In this document: positions 26,441 through 48,268 of the stretch, in pieces | Position numbering within the stretch: the first letter of the stretch is position 1 | How the letters are laid out: the number at the start of each line of letters is the position of its first letter | Assembly: GCF_001042485.2 (NCBI RefSeq) | Contig: NZ_LBMN02000017.1 | Span: 1-64,000, forward strand | Length of the DNA stretch: 64,000 nt | Reading direction: 5' to 3' | Origin: Bacillus paralicheniformis | Lineage (GTDB): Bacteria; Bacillota; Bacilli; Bacillales; Bacillaceae | The notes under the pieces: model-generated | Seen by the model: only the letters and a program-made list of their open reading frames with translations | Databases searched by the model: none | Told to the model about the DNA's origin: nothing | Position numbers and translations under genes: made by a program

Positions 26441-26976
26441 TTACGGTACTTCGTAAAACATACAGACTAGCACTCGCATAATCTTATCGCTGCCCCCTGT
26501 TAATGTTCCAGTTCCTCGCACATACACTTAAATCCTGTGCTAGACATGGCCTCAACGCCTGCCGTACAAGCATTAGAATAGCCCCCGTATGGTTGGGCGA
26601 AAACAGCAAAAATATTTTCAGCTTTTTTGGCGTTTTCATCTTGAAAAAAGTATTGCGTGGAACCGTAGGCGGCAGAATCCGAGCCTAGATGAACATCTAC
26701 ATAATCAGCGGAATCATTCGGTTATACTGTAATCCGCCATATATCTCTGTAAGTTCTTGCTTGCTCGTATTGGCTTGAGGTATCTCTTCCGCCTAACATA
26801 GTTTTAGCAGGCAAGTGAACAGTTGATCCTAGCGAAACCCTTTCGCCACTGCTGATCGATATAACTCCTGTTGAATCGATCCAAGTGTGCCCCGTTGTAT
26901 CCATTTCGAAATGACTGCCGTTTTTTACTATAAATTCCCCTTTTGGATTATCTAATGCAAAAACATTCCTTGCCAC
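26441..26976 (-). pseudogene. Phage tail-associated structural protein, broken
   Basis: The minus-strand frame from 26976 (ARNVFALDNPKGEF) reads a hydrophilic, Gly/Ser/Thr-rich protein to a stop at 26722-26724, continues in the same frame past that stop (NDSADYVDVHLGSDSAAYG), then shifts frame near 26540 and ends TLTGGSDKIMRVLV at 26441. One nonsense and one frameshift are needed. Composition and order before the small protein and holin genes suggest a tail-fibre or minor structural protein. The N-terminus is missing. Confidence 0.6.
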
Positions 26977-26997
26977 CCTTGATGGAGAATTTACACA

Positions 26998-27069
26998 GGA
27001 GATTTAGATGCTGCTCTTGAAATCATGACGGCGCAACTGAAAGAAGGCGGGAAAAAGAAATCTGATTAA
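26998..27069 (+). pseudogene. C-terminal scrap of an unidentified element gene
   Basis: A short plus-strand frame (GDLDAALEIMTAQLKEGG then KKKSD and a stop) abuts the phage-like DNA on the other strand. It looks like the end of a small regulator, perhaps a repressor of the element, but is too short to name. Confidence 0.35.
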
Positions 27070-27107
27070 TCACAGACGTAACTTTTTACAAAATTGGTAT
27101 TGTTCCG

Positions 27108-27136
27108 TTGAATTTGCGGGAGTTTTGTCCTATGAT
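27108..27136 (+). promoter_or_regulatory. Likely sigma-A promoter of the lipoprotein gene
   Basis: TTGAAT (27108-27113) and TATGAT (27131-27136) with a 17-bp spacer, 37 bases before the lipoprotein start. Confidence 0.55.
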
Positions 27137-27173
27137 AAAAGATATACCATATAAATGAACTGGGGGGCTTTAC

Positions 27174-27797
27174 TTGAAGAAATTTTTAATTTTATCCCTT
27201 GCGCTCTGTTTAGGGATTATTTTAGGGGCGTGCGGTTCTAAAGACACCGCAAAAAAAGATGATACCAAAAAAGAATCATCAGCAAGCGAAAATAAAGACA
27301 CTGACAACAAAAAAGAAGATGTACAGGAAGACGAAAACCTCAAAGGGAAAAATGTCTATACTAATAAAAAACTAAATATAAACGGAACTACAGGTCCTAT
27401 TAAATACGAAATCAAAGCTGTACAATTGAAAGAAATGGAGCCAAAAAACGAAGAAACTGCTGATCTGCTCGGTGTCAAAGTAGGTGAGAAAGTGAATGCT
27501 GTCACAATTGAACTATCTGGCGAAAACACATCAGAAAAAGATGTTAACTTCTATTTAGGACAAGCCACAATCGTCACAAACACTAAAGAGCAGCTGGAAC
27601 CTGAAATGTTATTGTCTGAACACATCGAGGGTGAATACTTAGGCAAAGTTAAAAACGAGGGGCATAATGTATATATCTTAAAAAAGTCATCTGTTAAGGA
27701 TTTGAAATCCATTGAACTGCGTGTTGATGCTCCAACAGATAACAATTTCGAGCCTCTTGGAAAAGACATCAAGCACACAATCGAAGTCAATAATTAA
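27174..27797 (+). CDS. Putative lipoprotein with DUF4352-like domain
   Basis: 207-residue product with a type II signal peptide and lipobox LGAC (Cys20 of MKKFLILSL...), a charged Lys/Asp/Glu-rich linker (about 22-60), and a C-terminal domain with alternating beta-strand pattern as in the DUF4352/telokin-like lipoproteins that often sit beside integrase genes in Bacillus phages and conjugative elements. TTG start preceded by GGGGGG. It is the only apparently intact gene of the element between the 67-bp repeats. Function unknown. Confidence 0.8.
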   Translation: MKKFLILSLALCLGIILGACGSKDTAKKDDTKKESSASENKDTDNKKEDVQEDENLKGKNVYTNKKLNINGTTGPIKYEIKAVQLKEMEPKNEETADLLGVKVGEKVNAVTIELSGENTSEKDVNFYLGQATIVTNTKEQLEPEMLLSEHIEGEYLGKVKNEGHNVYILKKSSVKDLKSIELRVDAPTDNNFEPLGKDIKHTIEVNN

Positions 27798-27884
27798 GAA
27801 ATGCCCTTTTTAGGGCTTTTCTTTAACACCAAAAACAGAACAAACGTTCTTTCCAACTTGTGCAATTTACTAATTGAGCATAGG

Positions 27885-28533
27885 AGGCGTTCATATTGGT
27901 TTTTACCGCAGGAAGAAGAGAAACGGAACTTTTGGGAAAAGGACGAAATCAAAACCTTTCTCGAAAAAGCGCATTCGCAACTTGAACAACAAGATTATGT
28001 TATGTTTTATGTTCTTATTTTTACCGGTATGCGTAAAGGGGAACTTCTTGCCTTGGAATGGAGGGACGTTGACTTAAAAGAGAAAACAATAAACATCAAA
28101 CAAACAATGTTTTTTGAAGACGGTAAAGAAGTCATCCAAACAACAAAAAAATATCATTCTAAGCGAATTATTACGATTGATTATCATACGGCCCAAATAC
28201 TTACAAAATGGCGTACGTAGCAAAAAGAAATACTCTTATCTAATGGGATCACCTCAGAAGCTAAATACGCGCTTATACGGGGCGATATGCGCCCTCTAAG
28301 GCTTTTCCCTCTTAAACCGTATGATCGCTAAAAATAAGCTTCACAGAATCACGATTCACGGTTTTAGACATTCTCACGCATCGATCCTTTTTGAAGCAGG
28401 CGCATCCATTAAAGAAGTACAAGCCCGTTTAGGTCACAAAGAAATTCAAACGACTATGAACATCTATACACATGTCACGAAAACCGCAAAAGAAAAAACG
28501 GCCGAAACATTTAAAAAGTACATGGAATTATGA
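27885..28533 (+). pseudogene. int: Tyrosine-type integrase, truncated and broken
   Basis: The catalytic domain of a phage/ICE tyrosine recombinase is spread over two frames. The first (to 28220) has TGMRKGELLALEW with the first catalytic Arg and ends at a TAG that continues in frame (QKEILLSNG), i.e. a nonsense mutation. The second (28321-28533) has HGFRHSHAS (H-x-x-R), LGHKEIQTT and the nucleophile region IYTHV. The N-terminal arm-binding and core-binding parts are missing. It ends 100 bases from the rpsI stop, the normal place for an integrase next to its attachment site. Confidence 0.88.
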
Positions 28534-28582
28534 GAAATTCATTTAAACGTGGTCAAAATGTGGTCAAAAATCATTTTAAAGC

Positions 28583-28622
28583 AAAAAACAAGCCCTCTTC
28601 CGAGTAACCGGATGAGGGCTTG
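28583..28622 (-). terminator. Present-day rpsI terminator (element-borne)
   Basis: Stem CAAGCCCTC/GAGGGCTTG with an inner CCGG pairing, followed on the minus strand by TTGTTTTTTGC. It lies 12 bases beyond the rpsI stop and inside the integrated element, so the element appears to have supplied a new terminator together with the new rpsI end. Confidence 0.9.
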
Positions 28623-28633
28623 AACGTTGGTAT

Positions 28634-29042
<409 letters not shown>

Positions 29043-29046
29043 TTAA

Positions 29047-29627
<581 letters not shown>

Positions 29628-29645
29628 GAAAATGTTACACCTGGT

Positions 29646-30389
29646 TTAGTTGTCATAGATAACACGCCATAAATACAAGCCGTGCGCCGGTGCCGTGCGC
29701 CCTGCGGCATCGCGGCTTCTGGCAAGAATCATCTTTTCAATGTCTCCAGGGGAAAATTTGCCGGTTCCTACATCAAGAAGCGTGCCGGCAATGATTCTAA
29801 CCATGTTATACAAAAATCCGCTGCCTACAATCCTCATCTGCAGTCCGTCCCCTGTGTCAGACCATTCCAGTTCATAGACCGTTCTGACTTTGTCCTTCAC
29901 TTCGGTTTTGGTTGCACAAAAGCTTGTGAAATCATGGGTTCCGACCAGATAGCGGGAGGCTTCTTTGACTTTTTCCATATCAAGGTCATACGGAACATGG
30001 TATGCGTAGTGGCGTTTAAAAACGTCCGGATGTCTGCCCCTGTAAATCATATACCGGTATTCTTTTCTTTTTGCAGAAAACCTCGCATGAAATTGATTAT
30101 CGACAGCTTCCGCCTTGTGGACCGATATATCATCAGGCAGCAGGGCGTTCAAAGCATACGGCCATTTCGCCTCAGGGATGGATAGCGGACTGTCAAAATG
30201 AATCGTCTGTCCGACCGCGTGGACGCCGCTGTCGGTACGCCCGGATGAAACGACAGGAATACGCTCTTTCGCTTTATGGAGCGTTTGCAGCGCTTTTTCA
30301 AGCTCATCCTGCACCGTTCTTTGACCAGGCTGCACTTGGTAGCCGTAAAAAAGGTGTCCGTCATATGAAATCGTGCATTTCATTCTCAT
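29646..30389 (-). CDS. truA: tRNA pseudouridine(38-40) synthase TruA
   Basis: 247 residues. The catalytic Asp lies in SSGRTDSGVHA; a second conserved block is GSGFLYNMVRIIAGTLL. Makes pseudouridine at positions 38-40 of the tRNA anticodon arm. Follows ecfT by ten bases. Confidence 0.97.
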   Translation of the reverse strand: MRMKCTISYDGHLFYGYQVQPGQRTVQDELEKALQTLHKAKERIPVVSSGRTDSGVHAVGQTIHFDSPLSIPEAKWPYALNALLPDDISVHKAEAVDNQFHARFSAKRKEYRYMIYRGRHPDVFKRHYAYHVPYDLDMEKVKEASRYLVGTHDFTSFCATKTEVKDKVRTVYELEWSDTGDGLQMRIVGSGFLYNMVRIIAGTLLDVGTGKFSPGDIEKMILARSRDAAGRTAPAHGLYLWRVIYDN

Positions 30390-30399
30390 CGTCTATCAC

Positions 30400-31197
30400 C
30401 TAAGTCCGCAATAAAATTAGCAATACGCCAAGACCAGCTAAAATGAGAAGCACGGAAGTATCCTTCCATTTCCACGTCAGCTGCCTGTATTTTGTACGGC
30501 CTTCCCCTCCTCTGTATCCTCGCGCCTCCATCGCGGTTGCAAGCTCTTCGGCTCTTTTAAAGGCACTGACAAACAGCGGAACAAGAAGAGGAACGATCGC
30601 TTTGACACGTTCTTTGACCGGGCCGTTCGTAAAATCGACGCCTCTTGCCATTTGTGCTTTCATGATCTTATCCGTCTCTTCGATCAGAGTCGGTATAAAT
30701 CTAAGGGAGATGGACATCATGAGAGCGAGTTCATGAACGGGAAGCTTCAACTTTTTAAACGGACCGAGCAAATGCTCCAAACCATCGGTCACTTCGATTG
30801 GAGTCGTCGTCAATGTTAAAATCGTTGTGATCATGATGAGGTAAACAAAGCGCAGCGAAATAAAAATCCCTTGAACAAGCCCCTGCTCATAAATTTTAAA
30901 CAAGCCGAAATCGGCGAGAACCGGTCCTTCCCTTGTCATAAAAATATGAAGCAGAAACGTAAACAGCACAATCCAGAACACCGGCTTCATCCCTTTTAAA
31001 AGGAATCGCACCGGAACGCCCGACAAAGCTGCGGCTGCGACCGTAAACAGGCCGAGCAGTGCATATGTTTCCGTATTATTCGCGAAAAAAACGATAAAGA
31101 CAAAAAGGAAAATGGTTAACAGCTTTGTACGCGGATCAAGCCGGTGAATGATCGATGTCCCGGGTACATACTTGCCGATAATGATATTGTCCATCAT
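30400..31197 (-). CDS. ecfT: ECF transporter T component (YbaF)
   Basis: 265-residue membrane protein with five to six spans. It carries the two Ala-Arg-Gly coupling motifs of EcfT (MARGVDF, and AMEARGYRGG). It joins the two ATPases to exchangeable vitamin-binding S proteins encoded elsewhere. The ATG overlaps the ecfA2 stop (ATGA). Confidence 0.96.
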   Translation of the reverse strand: MMDNIIIGKYVPGTSIIHRLDPRTKLLTIFLFVFIVFFANNTETYALLGLFTVAAAALSGVPVRFLLKGMKPVFWIVLFTFLLHIFMTREGPVLADFGLFKIYEQGLVQGIFISLRFVYLIMITTILTLTTTPIEVTDGLEHLLGPFKKLKLPVHELALMMSISLRFIPTLIEETDKIMKAQMARGVDFTNGPVKERVKAIVPLLVPLFVSAFKRAEELATAMEARGYRGGEGRTKYRQLTWKWKDTSVLLILAGLGVLLILLRT

Positions 31198-32063
31198 AGG
31201 GCATTTTCCTCCTGAAAAAGAGCTTTAATTTCGGAGGCTGCTTCTTCAATCGTCAAGATCGGCGCTTTGAACGTAATGCCCAGCGTTTCTTCAAGACGTT
31301 TTTGGAATTTAATCGTTTCCGGCAAATCAAGCCCAAAGGCAGCGATATCGTCTTTCCTTGAAAAAAGCTCCCGCGGCGTCCCTTTTGCTTTGACCGTGCC
31401 TTTATGCATCACAATCAGTTCATCTGCATACGCCGCCGCATCTTCCATACTGTGGGTGACGAGAATCGTCGTCAGATTCCTCTGCTTATGGAGGCTGTAG
31501 AACATGTCCATGATCTCTTTGCGGCCTCTTGGGTCAAGCCCTGCCGTCGGTTCATCGAGGACGAGAACCTCCGGCTCCATCGCCAGCACTCCCGCAATGG
31601 CCACGCGGCGCATTTGCCCGCCGCTTAGTTCAAACGGGGACCTGTCGGACAGCTCCTCATCCAAACCTACAAGCTTCAGCATTTCCCTCGCCTTTTCTTC
31701 CGCCTTCTCCCGGCTCATGCCGAAATTGATCGGGCCGAATGAAATGTCCTTTAAAATTGTTTCTTCAAACAGCTGATGTTCAGGAAACTGAAAGACAATC
31801 CCGACCTTTTTCCGCAAAGCTTTTAAGTGTTTATTCTTTTTGCCTGCTTCGAGAACGTCCCCGCCGAGGCGTATCTGTCCTTTTGTCGGTTTTAAAAGCC
31901 CGTTCAGGTGCTGAAGCAACGTCGATTTTCCCGATCCTGTATGGCCGATCACTGCGACATAGCTTCCTTCTTTAATCACGGCGTTGACATCATAGATCGC
32001 AAGGCGTTCAAAAGGCGTTTTCATCTGGTATCGGTGCTCTACATCTTTGATTTCAATGTCCAT
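31194..32063 (-). CDS. ecfA2: ECF transporter ATPase A2 (YbaE)
   Basis: 289-residue ATPase: Walker [10 protein letters not shown], signature LSGGQMRR, Walker [13 protein letters not shown], switch His in VTHSMED. Second ATPase of the energy-coupling factor module. It overlaps the upstream ATPase gene by 25 bases. Confidence 0.96.
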   Translation of the reverse strand: MDIEIKDVEHRYQMKTPFERLAIYDVNAVIKEGSYVAVIGHTGSGKSTLLQHLNGLLKPTKGQIRLGGDVLEAGKKNKHLKALRKKVGIVFQFPEHQLFEETILKDISFGPINFGMSREKAEEKAREMLKLVGLDEELSDRSPFELSGGQMRRVAIAGVLAMEPEVLVLDEPTAGLDPRGRKEIMDMFYSLHKQRNLTTILVTHSMEDAAAYADELIVMHKGTVKAKGTPRELFSRKDDIAAFGLDLPETIKFQKRLEETLGITFKAPILTIEEAASEIKALFQEENAL

Positions 32064-32884
32064 AGCTCATTCACCAATCCTTCTTGTGTCAGATGATCGC
32101 CTTTCAAAGCCAGACCGCTTTCCTTCAGCATTTGGCTAAGCTGAAAAGAAAAAGGCAAATCAAGCCCGATTTTTATCAGGTCTTGATTCAGACGAAAGAC
32201 TTCCTCCGGCGTGCCTTCGGCAAATTTTCTTCCGCCGTTCATGACGATGATCCGGTCGGCCTTAGCAGCTTCGTTTAAGTCATGTGTAATCGAAATGACC
32301 GTAACCATTCCCTGGTCTTTCAGCCTTCTGACCGTATCCAGCACTTCTTCCCGTCCCATCGGGTCGAGCATGGAAGTCGCCTCGTCGAGAATCATGATGT
32401 CAGGACGGGCGGCAAGCACTCCCGCAATCGCAACACGCTGCTTTTGCCCTCCAGAGAGATGGTGCGGCTCTTGATCGAGAAATTCTTGCATGTTCACCTG
32501 TTGAACGGCCCAATCCACCCTTTCCACCATGTCTTCTCTTGGAACTCCGTTGTTTTCTAAACCAAAAGCCACATCATCGCGGACGGTTGTCCCGACAAAT
32601 TGGTTATCCGGATTTTGAAACACCATGCCGATTTTTTTTCGGACATCCCAGACCGTCTCTTCCGTCAGCTGAATACCGCCGACATCAATCGATCCTTCGT
32701 CAGGCAGGATCAGTCCGTTTAAAGCACGGGCGAGCGTCGACTTCCCTGAGCCGTTGTGACCTACGATCGCAAGCCATTCTCCTTTCGACACATGGAAAGA
32801 TACATGATCAAGCGCAGGCCTGTCCGCATCTTTCTGGTAGCGAAACGTGATATCCTCTGCAGCTATTAATCGATCTTGATTCAT
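32039..32884 (-). CDS. ecfA1: ECF transporter ATPase A1 (YbxA)
   Basis: 281-residue ATPase: Walker [10 protein letters not shown], signature LSGGQKQR, Walker [13 protein letters not shown], switch His in ITHDLNE. Forms a heterodimer with EcfA2. Located after rplQ and a terminator, as in B. subtilis. Confidence 0.96.
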   Translation of the reverse strand: MNQDRLIAAEDITFRYQKDADRPALDHVSFHVSKGEWLAIVGHNGSGKSTLARALNGLILPDEGSIDVGGIQLTEETVWDVRKKIGMVFQNPDNQFVGTTVRDDVAFGLENNGVPREDMVERVDWAVQQVNMQEFLDQEPHHLSGGQKQRVAIAGVLAARPDIMILDEATSMLDPMGREEVLDTVRRLKDQGMVTVISITHDLNEAAKADRIIVMNGGRKFAEGTPEEVFRLNQDLIKIGLDLPFSFQLSQMLKESGLALKGDHLTQEGLVNELWTLKSKM

Positions 32885-32961
32885 TTGCCCGTCCGGCCTC
32901 CTCTCCTCTAAAGCTCTGCTTTTCTGACTATTCTTTTATCATAGAAAATTCCCCGGTATCT

Positions 32962-33003
32962 AAAAAAAGGGCATAGATCCAGTTAAAAACTGTCCCGCCC
33001 TTC
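32962..33003 (-). terminator. Terminator after rplQ
   Basis: Stem AAGGGC/GCCCTT with an inner AGTT/AACT pairing and a T-run on the minus strand, between rplQ and ecfA1. It ends the long ribosomal operon. Confidence 0.85.
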
Positions 33004-33025
33004 TTTAGACACACAAAATATGTGA

Positions 33026-33403
<378 letters not shown>

Positions 33404-33465
33404 TTATTGAAATACTCGATCTGAAATAAAAAACACACGAAAATCCTAGTTCACATGGAAACTAG

Positions 33466-34410
33466 TCAATCGTCTTTGCGAAGGCCAAGTCCAAGTTCTT
33501 CAAGTTTCGCTTTTACTTCTTCAAGCGACTTGCGACCCAGGTTGCGAACTTTCATCATATCTTCTTCAGTTTTGTTCGCAAGTTCTTGAACTGTATTGAT
33601 TCCCGCACGCTTCAAGCAGTTGTAAGAACGGACTGAAAGATCGAGCTCTTCAATAGTCATTTCAAGAACTTTTTCTTTTTGGTCCTCTTCTTTTTCAACC
33701 ATGATTTCAGCATGCTGAGCTTCGTCGGTCAAACCGACAAAAATATTAAGGTGTTCAGTCAAAATCTTTGAACCAAGCGCAATTGCTTCTTTTGGTCCAG
33801 TGCTTCCATCTGTCCATACGTCAAGCGTAAGTTTGTCATAGTTTGTAATCTGACCCACACGAGTATTCTCAACTTGATATGTTACACGAGAAACAGGTGT
33901 AAAGATGGAATCAATCGGGATGACCCCAATTGGCTGATCGTCTCTCTTATTCGAGTCAGCTGGTGTATACCCGCGACCTCTTTGAGCGGTTAAGCGAACT
34001 CGAAAACTCGCATTTTGGCCAAGAGTCGCAATGTGAAGATCAGGATTCAAAATCTCAACATCACTGTCGTGGGTAATATCAGCAGCTGTTACAACTCCTT
34101 CACCCTGTACATCAATCTCAAGCGTCTTCTCTTCTTCAGAGTAGATTTTCAGTGCAAGTTTTTTAATGTTTAAGATAATCGTTGTAACATCTTCAACGAC
34201 GCCTTCGATCGTCGAGAATTCATGCAGTACACCATCTATTTGGATCGATGTTACAGCGGCACCAGGGAGTGAGGATAAAAGGATACGACGTAAGGAGTTA
34301 CCCAAAGTTGTACCATATCCACGCTCAAGTGGCTCTACGACAAATTTACCATACTTGGCATCGTCGCTGATTTCAACCGTTTCGATTTTTGGTTTTTCAA
34401 TCTCGATCAT
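33466..34410 (-). CDS. rpoA: RNA polymerase alpha subunit
   Basis: 314 residues: N-terminal assembly domain (about 1-228) with [18 protein letters not shown], an acidic linker, and the C-terminal DNA/activator-binding domain with [11 protein letters not shown] and [11 protein letters not shown]. Full length for Bacillus. Confidence 0.98.
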   Translation of the reverse strand: MIEIEKPKIETVEISDDAKYGKFVVEPLERGYGTTLGNSLRRILLSSLPGAAVTSIQIDGVLHEFSTIEGVVEDVTTIILNIKKLALKIYSEEEKTLEIDVQGEGVVTAADITHDSDVEILNPDLHIATLGQNASFRVRLTAQRGRGYTPADSNKRDDQPIGVIPIDSIFTPVSRVTYQVENTRVGQITNYDKLTLDVWTDGSTGPKEAIALGSKILTEHLNIFVGLTDEAQHAEIMVEKEEDQKEKVLEMTIEELDLSVRSYNCLKRAGINTVQELANKTEEDMMKVRNLGRKSLEEVKAKLEELGLGLRKDD

Positions 34411-34539
34411 TTCATAAAACCCTCCTTCAAAACGTCGAAACCCCGGAAAGAATTTCTCTGATTCTATCCGAAATTCCCCATTGTTTAGTCCCGTATGTGC
34501 TCAGGCAACGAGTGTGCATTCGTTTTATAAATTAACTGT

Positions 34540-34568
34540 ATCATAACCCATTATTGACAGGGACACAA
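34540..34568 (-). promoter_or_regulatory. Possible internal promoter before rpoA
   Basis: TTGTGT (34563-34568) and TATGAT (34540-34545) with a 17-bp spacer lie in the unusually long gap (174 bp) between rpsK and rpoA. This may let rpoA-rplQ be transcribed separately. Confidence 0.4.
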
Positions 34569-34584
34569 AATCTATACAAACAAA

Positions 34585-34983
<399 letters not shown>

Positions 34984-35000
34984 TTAATTACCTCCCTTGC

Positions 35001-35381
<381 letters not shown>

Positions 35382-35388
35382 TTAAAAA

Positions 35389-35535
<147 letters not shown>

Positions 35536-35754
35536 TTATTTGTAACGGTACGTAATTCTACCACGAGTTAAGTCATATGGAGATAATTCTACCGTAACTT
35601 TGTCTCCAGGTAAAATGCGAATGAAGTGCATGCGGATTTTACCAGATACGTGGGCCAAAACCGTATGACCATTCTCAAGTTCAACTTTGAACATTGCGTT
35701 TGGCAGCGTTTCGACTACAGTACCTTCCACTTCAATTACATCGTCTTTCGCCAT
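35536..35754 (-). CDS. infA: Translation initiation factor IF-1
   Basis: 72-residue OB-fold protein, start [13 protein letters not shown]. Its first codons overlap the end of the upstream KOW-protein gene by 23 bases. Confidence 0.98.
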   Translation of the reverse strand: MAKDDVIEVEGTVVETLPNAMFKVELENGHTVLAHVSGKIRMHFIRILPGDKVTVELSPYDLTRGRITYRYK

Positions 35755-36061
35755 TCAAGTGTTCTCCCTTCTTCAAATCAGTAACTTGCTCTCTGACAAA
35801 TTTCAAAAGAGAAAATCTCAATTTTCCGTTTGTCACACGCCCTGTTTCGTTTATACTGTTCTGAACTTCCGGAGATACGCAATCATAAAAGGTTAAATGA
35901 TTGATATTCTTTTTCTTAGGAGAATGAAATTTACGCTTTTCTCCGTCTGCTACCAGCACATGATGATGATCGACTATATCAATAACAACTGCGTATTGGT
36001 TCATTTCGCGGCCTTTTGCTATGCGTACGAACTGTCCAATTTCAGGTGTTTTCCGATACAT
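35732..36061 (-). CDS. ybzG: KOW-domain RNA-binding protein, L14e-like (YbzG)
   Basis: 109 residues. The N-terminal part ([18 protein letters not shown]) has the KOW pattern seen in ribosomal L14e-like proteins; the C-terminal half is lysine-rich. Position between map and infA is as in B. subtilis; the symbol is from synteny, and my recollection is that the B. subtilis protein is shorter, so the C-terminal extension and the overlap with infA deserve attention. Function unknown. Confidence 0.75.
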   Translation of the reverse strand: MYRKTPEIGQFVRIAKGREMNQYAVVIDIVDHHHVLVADGEKRKFHSPKKKNINHLTFYDCVSPEVQNSINETGRVTNGKLRFSLLKFVREQVTDLKKGEHLNGERRCN

Positions 36062-36071
36062 CTCATTTCAC

Positions 36072-37492
<1,421 letters not shown>

Positions 37493-37521
37493 TTAGAGGG
37501 AATGGGCGCGCCCCATTTCCT

Positions 37522-38817
37522 CTAGTGCTTCATAAATCCACGATAGTTTCGTTTTACCAGCTGGCTTTCAAGCTGCTTCATTGTTTCAAGTGCAACCCCG
37601 ATGACAATCAGCAAACTTGTTCCACCAATTTGTGCAGATGAAGGCAGCCCAGCAATATTAACGAACAAGACAGGAAGAATGGCAATCACGGCCAAGAATA
37701 TGGAGCCTACAAATGTAAGTCGATACAAAATGCTCGTAATTCTATCTTGAGTCATTTTTCCTGGACGAACTCCCGGAATATAGCCACCTTGTTTTTTAAG
37801 ATTATCGGCCATTTGCTCAGGGTTTACCTGCACAAATGCATAGAAATAGGTAAAGGCGATGATCAACGCCGCATAAACTCCCATTCCGACCGGATGCGTG
37901 TAATCAAACGTTTTTTGAATCCAATTCGTGACGTCATTGGTACCAAAAAATGTTGCCACGGTCCGCGGAGTGGTGATAAATGCTACTGCAAAGATAACCG
38001 GAATAACTCCCGCCGGGTTAACCTTCAGCGGCAAGTGTGTAGACTGGCCGCCAGGAACCGGTGAACGGCCTGAACCTTTCGCATATTGAATTGAGATTTT
38101 TCTAACTGCCTGTTGGATGAAAATAACGCCAACGACAATCGCCAAAATCGCAACCAATATAACGACAACCTTTATGATTTGCAAGAATAACTGATCTCCA
38201 GCATCTACAAACTGCTGAGCGTAGATCTGATTAATCGTCTGCGGAATGCCGGCAACGATACCGGCGAAGATGATAATGGATATTCCGTTACCAACTCCAT
38301 GAGACGTAATTTGTTCTCCCAGCCACATTAAAAAAGCAGTTCCAGCAGTTAGTACAACCGCAATAAGCAAATAAGTACCGACTCCAGGGTTTGTAATCAA
38401 CGCGCCGCCGGCCATGTTGTTAAACCCGTAAGACATACCTAAAGCCTGGATAAATCCAAGAACGATTGTGAAGTACCTTGTGAACTGTGCTAGTTTTCGG
38501 CGACCAACTTCTCCTTGCTTAGACCATTCGGTAAACTTCGGCACAACATCCATCTGCAGGAGCTGAATGATGATTGAAGCTGTGATGTAAGGCATGATTC
38601 CCATTGCAAGAATGGAGAAGTTGAACAATGCACCGCCGCCAAATGTGTTTAGAATCCCAAATACGCTCATTTGATCCTGTGCCTTTAAAACTTCTGTGTT
38701 TACATGCGGCACAGGAATGAACGAACCGAGACGAAAGACGATAAGCATTAAAAGAGTGAAGATAATCTTATTCCGAATATCCTTCACACGCATAAAATTG
38801 GAGATTGTCTTAAACAA
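37522..38817 (-). CDS. secY: Preprotein translocase subunit SecY
   Basis: 431-residue, ten-span channel protein of the Sec translocon. Follows rplO directly (one base between stop and start) and precedes adk, as in B. subtilis. It will also export GerD, LanP and other signal-peptide proteins in this window. Confidence 0.98.
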   Translation of the reverse strand: MFKTISNFMRVKDIRNKIIFTLLMLIVFRLGSFIPVPHVNTEVLKAQDQMSVFGILNTFGGGALFNFSILAMGIMPYITASIIIQLLQMDVVPKFTEWSKQGEVGRRKLAQFTRYFTIVLGFIQALGMSYGFNNMAGGALITNPGVGTYLLIAVVLTAGTAFLMWLGEQITSHGVGNGISIIIFAGIVAGIPQTINQIYAQQFVDAGDQLFLQIIKVVVILVAILAIVVGVIFIQQAVRKISIQYAKGSGRSPVPGGQSTHLPLKVNPAGVIPVIFAVAFITTPRTVATFFGTNDVTNWIQKTFDYTHPVGMGVYAALIIAFTYFYAFVQVNPEQMADNLKKQGGYIPGVRPGKMTQDRITSILYRLTFVGSIFLAVIAILPVLFVNIAGLPSSAQIGGTSLLIVIGVALETMKQLESQLVKRNYRGFMKH

Positions 38818-38818
38818 G

Positions 38819-39271
<453 letters not shown>

Positions 39272-39289
39272 TTAGCCTATCGTTTATTT

Positions 39290-40004
<715 letters not shown>

Positions 40005-40007
40005 TTA

Positions 40008-40370
40008 TTAAAATTCTAATCCAGCTTCGCGTGCAGCATCAGCCAATGCTTTTACACGTCCATGATAAAGGTAACCGCCACGGTCGAACACGACATTTGT
40101 GATACCTTTTTCAGAAGCGCGTTTTGCAACAAGCTCGCCAACTTTTGCAGCCGCAGACGTATCGCTGCCATTTTCAGCGTTAAAGTCTTTATCAAGAGTT
40201 GATGCACTCACAAGTGTAACACCGTTCACATCATCGATCACTTGTGCGTAAATATGTTTGTTTGAACGGAAAACATTTAGACGAGGTCTCTCAGGGGTTC
40301 CTGAAAGCTTCGCGCGAACACGACCGTGTCTTTTAAGACGTGCAGCATTCTTGCTTGTTTTCGTAATCAT
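40008..40370 (-). CDS. rplR: Ribosomal protein L18
   Basis: 120 residues from [15 protein letters not shown], eight bases after AAGGAG; a GTG at 40379 is in frame but overlaps that spacing. Binds 5S rRNA. Confidence 0.97.
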   Translation of the reverse strand: MITKTSKNAARLKRHGRVRAKLSGTPERPRLNVFRSNKHIYAQVIDDVNGVTLVSASTLDKDFNAENGSDTSAAAKVGELVAKRASEKGITNVVFDRGGYLYHGRVKALADAAREAGLEF

Positions 40371-40401
40371 CTGGGTCACTCCTTTCTCACATTAAGCGGT
40401 T

Positions 40402-40953
<552 letters not shown>

Positions 40954-40967
40954 TCATGTTAAACTTC

Positions 40968-41369
<402 letters not shown>

Positions 41370-41397
41370 TTAATAACCTCCTTCCCATAAACGGGGA

Positions 41398-41598
<201 letters not shown>

Positions 41599-41605
41599 TC
41601 ATTGA

Positions 41606-42497
<892 letters not shown>

Positions 42498-42517
42498 TTA
42501 GTCCGGCATTGATATCA

Positions 42518-42892
<375 letters not shown>

Positions 42893-42926
42893 TTACCTCC
42901 CTTCGGAAAAAGGTTTCCGAACTTTA

Positions 42927-43193
<267 letters not shown>

Positions 43194-43214
43194 TTAGAGA
43201 ACCTCCCTCCGGAA

Positions 43215-44845
<1,631 letters not shown>

Positions 44846-44862
44846 TTAAAAGCCTCCTCTCA

Positions 44863-46053
<1,191 letters not shown>

Positions 46054-46063
46054 TTACAAGTGA

Positions 46064-46992
<929 letters not shown>

Positions 46993-47001
46993 CTAAGAGA
47001 A

Positions 47002-47634
<633 letters not shown>

Positions 47635-47669
47635 TCACACCTCCTATAAAAATCATTCTATATTTTAGA

Positions 47670-48083
<414 letters not shown>

Positions 48084-48111
48084 TCATCGCAGTCAAAGAC
48101 CAACATGCACT

Positions 48112-48140
48112 ATTATACAAAATTTATAGGCATGATGCAA
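48112..48140 (-). promoter_or_regulatory. Sigma-A promoter of the S10 operon
   Basis: TTGCAT (48135-48140) and TATAAT (48112-48117) with a 17-bp spacer, giving a leader of about 125 nt before rpsJ. The tufA-rpsJ gap (290 bp) holds only this promoter, the leader and the tufA terminator; ybaC, present here in B. subtilis, is absent. Confidence 0.85.
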
Positions 48141-48224
48141 GGTAATATTGAATATTACCGGCTTTTGCACACTTTTTTTATTATACAGATTCCAGCAAGG
48201 ATAATCAAGGACTTCAGGACAAAT

Positions 48225-48256
48225 AAAAAACGAGACCCGGATGGATCTCGTTTTTT
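48225..48256 (-). terminator. Terminator after tufA
   Basis: Stem AAAAACGAGA/TCTCGTTTTT with a T-run on the minus strand, 13 bases beyond the tufA stop. Confidence 0.9.
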
Positions 48257-48268
48257 ATTTTATAAGTA

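Noticed and set aside
29682-32850. Many long open frames on the plus strand across truA and the ECF genes
   Set aside because: They are antisense shadows of well-identified genes with typical Bacillus protein sequences; none has a credible ribosome site and family pattern.
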